Source: Roseicella aerolata (GTDB lineage: Bacteria > Pseudomonadota > Alphaproteobacteria > Acetobacterales > Acetobacteraceae). Taken from it: DNA of 40,857 nucleotides. The DNA lies in NCBI RefSeq assembly GCF_020523605.1, contig NZ_JAJAQI010000045.1, positions 1-40,857 on the forward strand. Reading direction: 5' to 3'. The notes below the pieces were generated by a model, which did no database searches, was not told the DNA's origin, and saw only the letters and a program-made list of their open reading frames with translations. Position 1 is the stretch's first letter; every line of letters begins with the position of its first letter. Position numbers and translations under genes: made by a program. Positions 39,943 to 40,857 of this stretch are shown here, piece by piece.

Positions 39943-40497
39943 ATGCAGTCGCTGAAGCGCATGCTCTGGCCGCAGCTCGCGCGCGGCCTCTTCGGCAGGC
40001 CGCTGACCGATCCGGCGCCCATGGTGTCCGAGGAGGTGGTGCAGGCGCTCGCCACGCGGCTGGAGGAGAACGCCCAGGCGCGGCTCGGCCGCAGCCTTTC
40101 GATCCGCCAGGTGGATGCAGGAAGCTGCAATGCCTGCGAGCTGGAGATCAACGCGCTCAACAACGTGGTCTATGACCTGGAGCGCTTCGGGCTGCGCTTC
40201 GTCGCCTCCCCCCGCCATGCCGATGTGCTGCTGGTGACCGGCCCGCTGACGCGCAACATGAAGGAAGCGCTGCTGCGCACCCGGGACTGCACGCCGGAGC
40301 CATGCTTCGTCGTCGCGGTCGGCGATTGCGCGGTGGATGGTGGCGCCTTCAAGGAAAGCCCCGCGGTCGAGGGCGGCATCGGCGCGGCGCTGCCGGTCGA
40401 CCTGGTGATCCCGGGCTGCCCGCCCTCACCGGCGCAGTTGCTGGAAGGGCTGCTGGCGCTGCTGGAAGCGCAAGCGCCGCCGCGCGACCAGGGCTGA
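39943..40497 (+). CDS. hyfI: HyfI-like small subunit (NuoB-type) with one [4Fe-4S] site
   Basis: 184-aa iron-sulfur subunit. The four ligands of the proximal (N2-type) cluster are present: Cys62 and Cys65 (GSCNACELEINAL), Cys129 (VGDCAVDGGAF) and Cys159 (IPGCPPSPAQLLEGLLAL). The CxxC spacing is hydrogenase-like rather than the tandem CC of NuoB. The N-terminus (LKRMLWPQLARGLFGRP) looks like an amphipathic membrane-contact helix. It is the last gene of the operon. Being intact while the large subunit lacks NiFe ligands implies that it still passes electrons, from or to a partner not encoded here. Confidence 0.93.
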   Translation: MQSLKRMLWPQLARGLFGRPLTDPAPMVSEEVVQALATRLEENAQARLGRSLSIRQVDAGSCNACELEINALNNVVYDLERFGLRFVASPRHADVLLVTGPLTRNMKEALLRTRDCTPEPCFVVAVGDCAVDGGAFKESPAVEGGIGAALPVDLVIPGCPPSPAQLLEGLLALLEAQAPPRDQG

Positions 40498-40535
40498 TGC
40501 GTGCTGCGGCAAGTCCGGCTGGCCGGAAAAGAAAG

Positions 40536-40565
40536 CGGGCCGGCTGGATGCAACCAGCCGGCCCG
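40536..40565. terminator. perfect 12-bp hairpin after hyfI
   Basis: CGGGCCGGCTGG pairs perfectly with CCAGCCGGCCCG around ATGCAA, 38 bases after the hyfI stop. On the - strand the stem is followed by CTTTCTTTTCC, so it could also end a - strand transcript coming from the right. The rest of 40498-40798 holds no supported gene. Confidence 0.5.
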
Positions 40566-40798
40566 TTGGCGGCCCAGAAAGGCTGCCAGTCTGGCGAAGG
40601 CTTGCCGGGAAATAGCCTCCGCCGAACGCCGTCCGTCCGAACCCGGAAGGGCATCAGGACGACAAACAAAGCATCGCCGAGCACGGCTCAACGGGAGATG
40701 TGAGCGGGCTTACAATCCGGCAATCCGGTACGCAGGCAGGTCGTGCCCCGGGGCGTGGTGTAGGAGTGCGGTGATCTCCGGCGGGCTGGGCCGCCGTA

Positions 40799-40857
40799 TC
40801 AGGCGGCCACGGCGGGCAGGCTGACGGTGACAGTATCGCTGACGGCGCCGATCGTCT
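40799..40857 (-). CDS. possible 3' end of a further gene at the right edge
   Basis: On the - strand an open frame from the window edge reads TIGAVSDTVTVSLPAVAA and stops at TGA (40801-40799). The alternating Val/Thr/Ser pattern looks like the last beta strands of a repeat-rich surface protein, but 18 residues are too few to identify it. The downstream hairpin at 40536 has a T-rich tract in this orientation, which mildly supports a - strand transcript. Confidence 0.3.
   Translation of the reverse strand, partial: TIGAVSDTVTVSLPAVAA

Noticed and set aside
38071-40218. 715-codon open frame on the - strand
   Set aside because: Antisense to hyfF, hyfG and hyfI, which have clear family motifs.
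32998-40497. Annotation as a true NiFe hydrogenase 4
   Set aside because: The large subunit lacks the Cys ligands and no hyp genes are visible, so H2 chemistry is not supported.
1-40857. CRISPR arrays, tRNA or rRNA genes
   Set aside because: No regularly spaced direct repeats, and no tRNA cloverleaf or rRNA segment was recognised in reading the sequence; a dedicated RNA scan was not possible.

Overview
The window is about 72% GC, with the G/C-rich codon use, long antisense shadow ORFs, GTG/TTG starts and TRAP/ABC transporter load typical of a free-living alphaproteobacterium. SecB, a Tim44/TimA-like protein and MltA also fit Alphaproteobacteria, and the overall style suggests Acetobacteraceae (Roseomonas-like). 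The family assignment is inference; no rRNA or tRNA gene was seen to fix it.

Layout. 1-327: 3' end of an unrecognised + strand gene. 364-2126 (-): a DppB/DppC-type permease pair without its binding protein or ATPases. 2488-7857 (-): a compact operon encoding a carbohydrate-type ABC importer (binding protein, two permeases, ATPase) that ends in a luciferase-like flavin monooxygenase. 8273-15473 (-): a surface-polysaccharide locus (DegT aminotransferase, two glycosyltransferases, UDP-GlcNAc 2-epimerase, CapD/FlaA1-like dehydratase). 15907-16377 (-): secB. 16590-17777 (+): fatty acid desaturase. 18428-22986 (-): a signalling block with a histidine kinase, a FIST sensor protein and a PAS hybrid kinase. 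23294-23872 (-): histidine phosphatase. 24005-25848 (+): Tim44-like protein and MltA. 26028-27538 (+): LutA-like Fe-S protein overlapping a 2OG-Fe dioxygenase. 27639-27956 (-): small secreted repeat protein. 28233-29618 (+): amidase. 29704-32825 (-): TRAP transporter dctPQM. 32998-40497 (+): hyfB-C-E-F-G-I, a six-gene complex I/hydrogenase-4-like operon. The last ~60 bases may hold the end of a further - strand gene.

Most notable system. The hyf-like operon encodes two antiporter-like subunits, a NuoH-like and a NuoK-like membrane subunit, a NuoCD-like large subunit and a NuoB-like small subunit. The large subunit has lost all four cysteines that bind NiFe in hydrogenases (CxxC is replaced by SGDS near residue 208, and the C-terminal pair by SYSG). 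The small subunit keeps its four cluster cysteines. No HyfH/NuoI-type relay subunit and no hyp maturation genes are present. This fits the poorly understood Ehr ('energy-converting hydrogenase related') class rather than a hydrogenase.

Noncoding structure. Several dispersed intergenic repeat families are visible by eye. One is a two-hairpin element of ~110 bp (2138, 17774 and, inverted, 25921) with two longer relatives (18115, 21021). A second, ~135-bp family lies just 3' of two - strand genes (15761, 23163). A ~200-bp element with 26-bp terminal inverted repeats lies at 17906. Some copies supply the stop codon or last codons of neighbouring genes.
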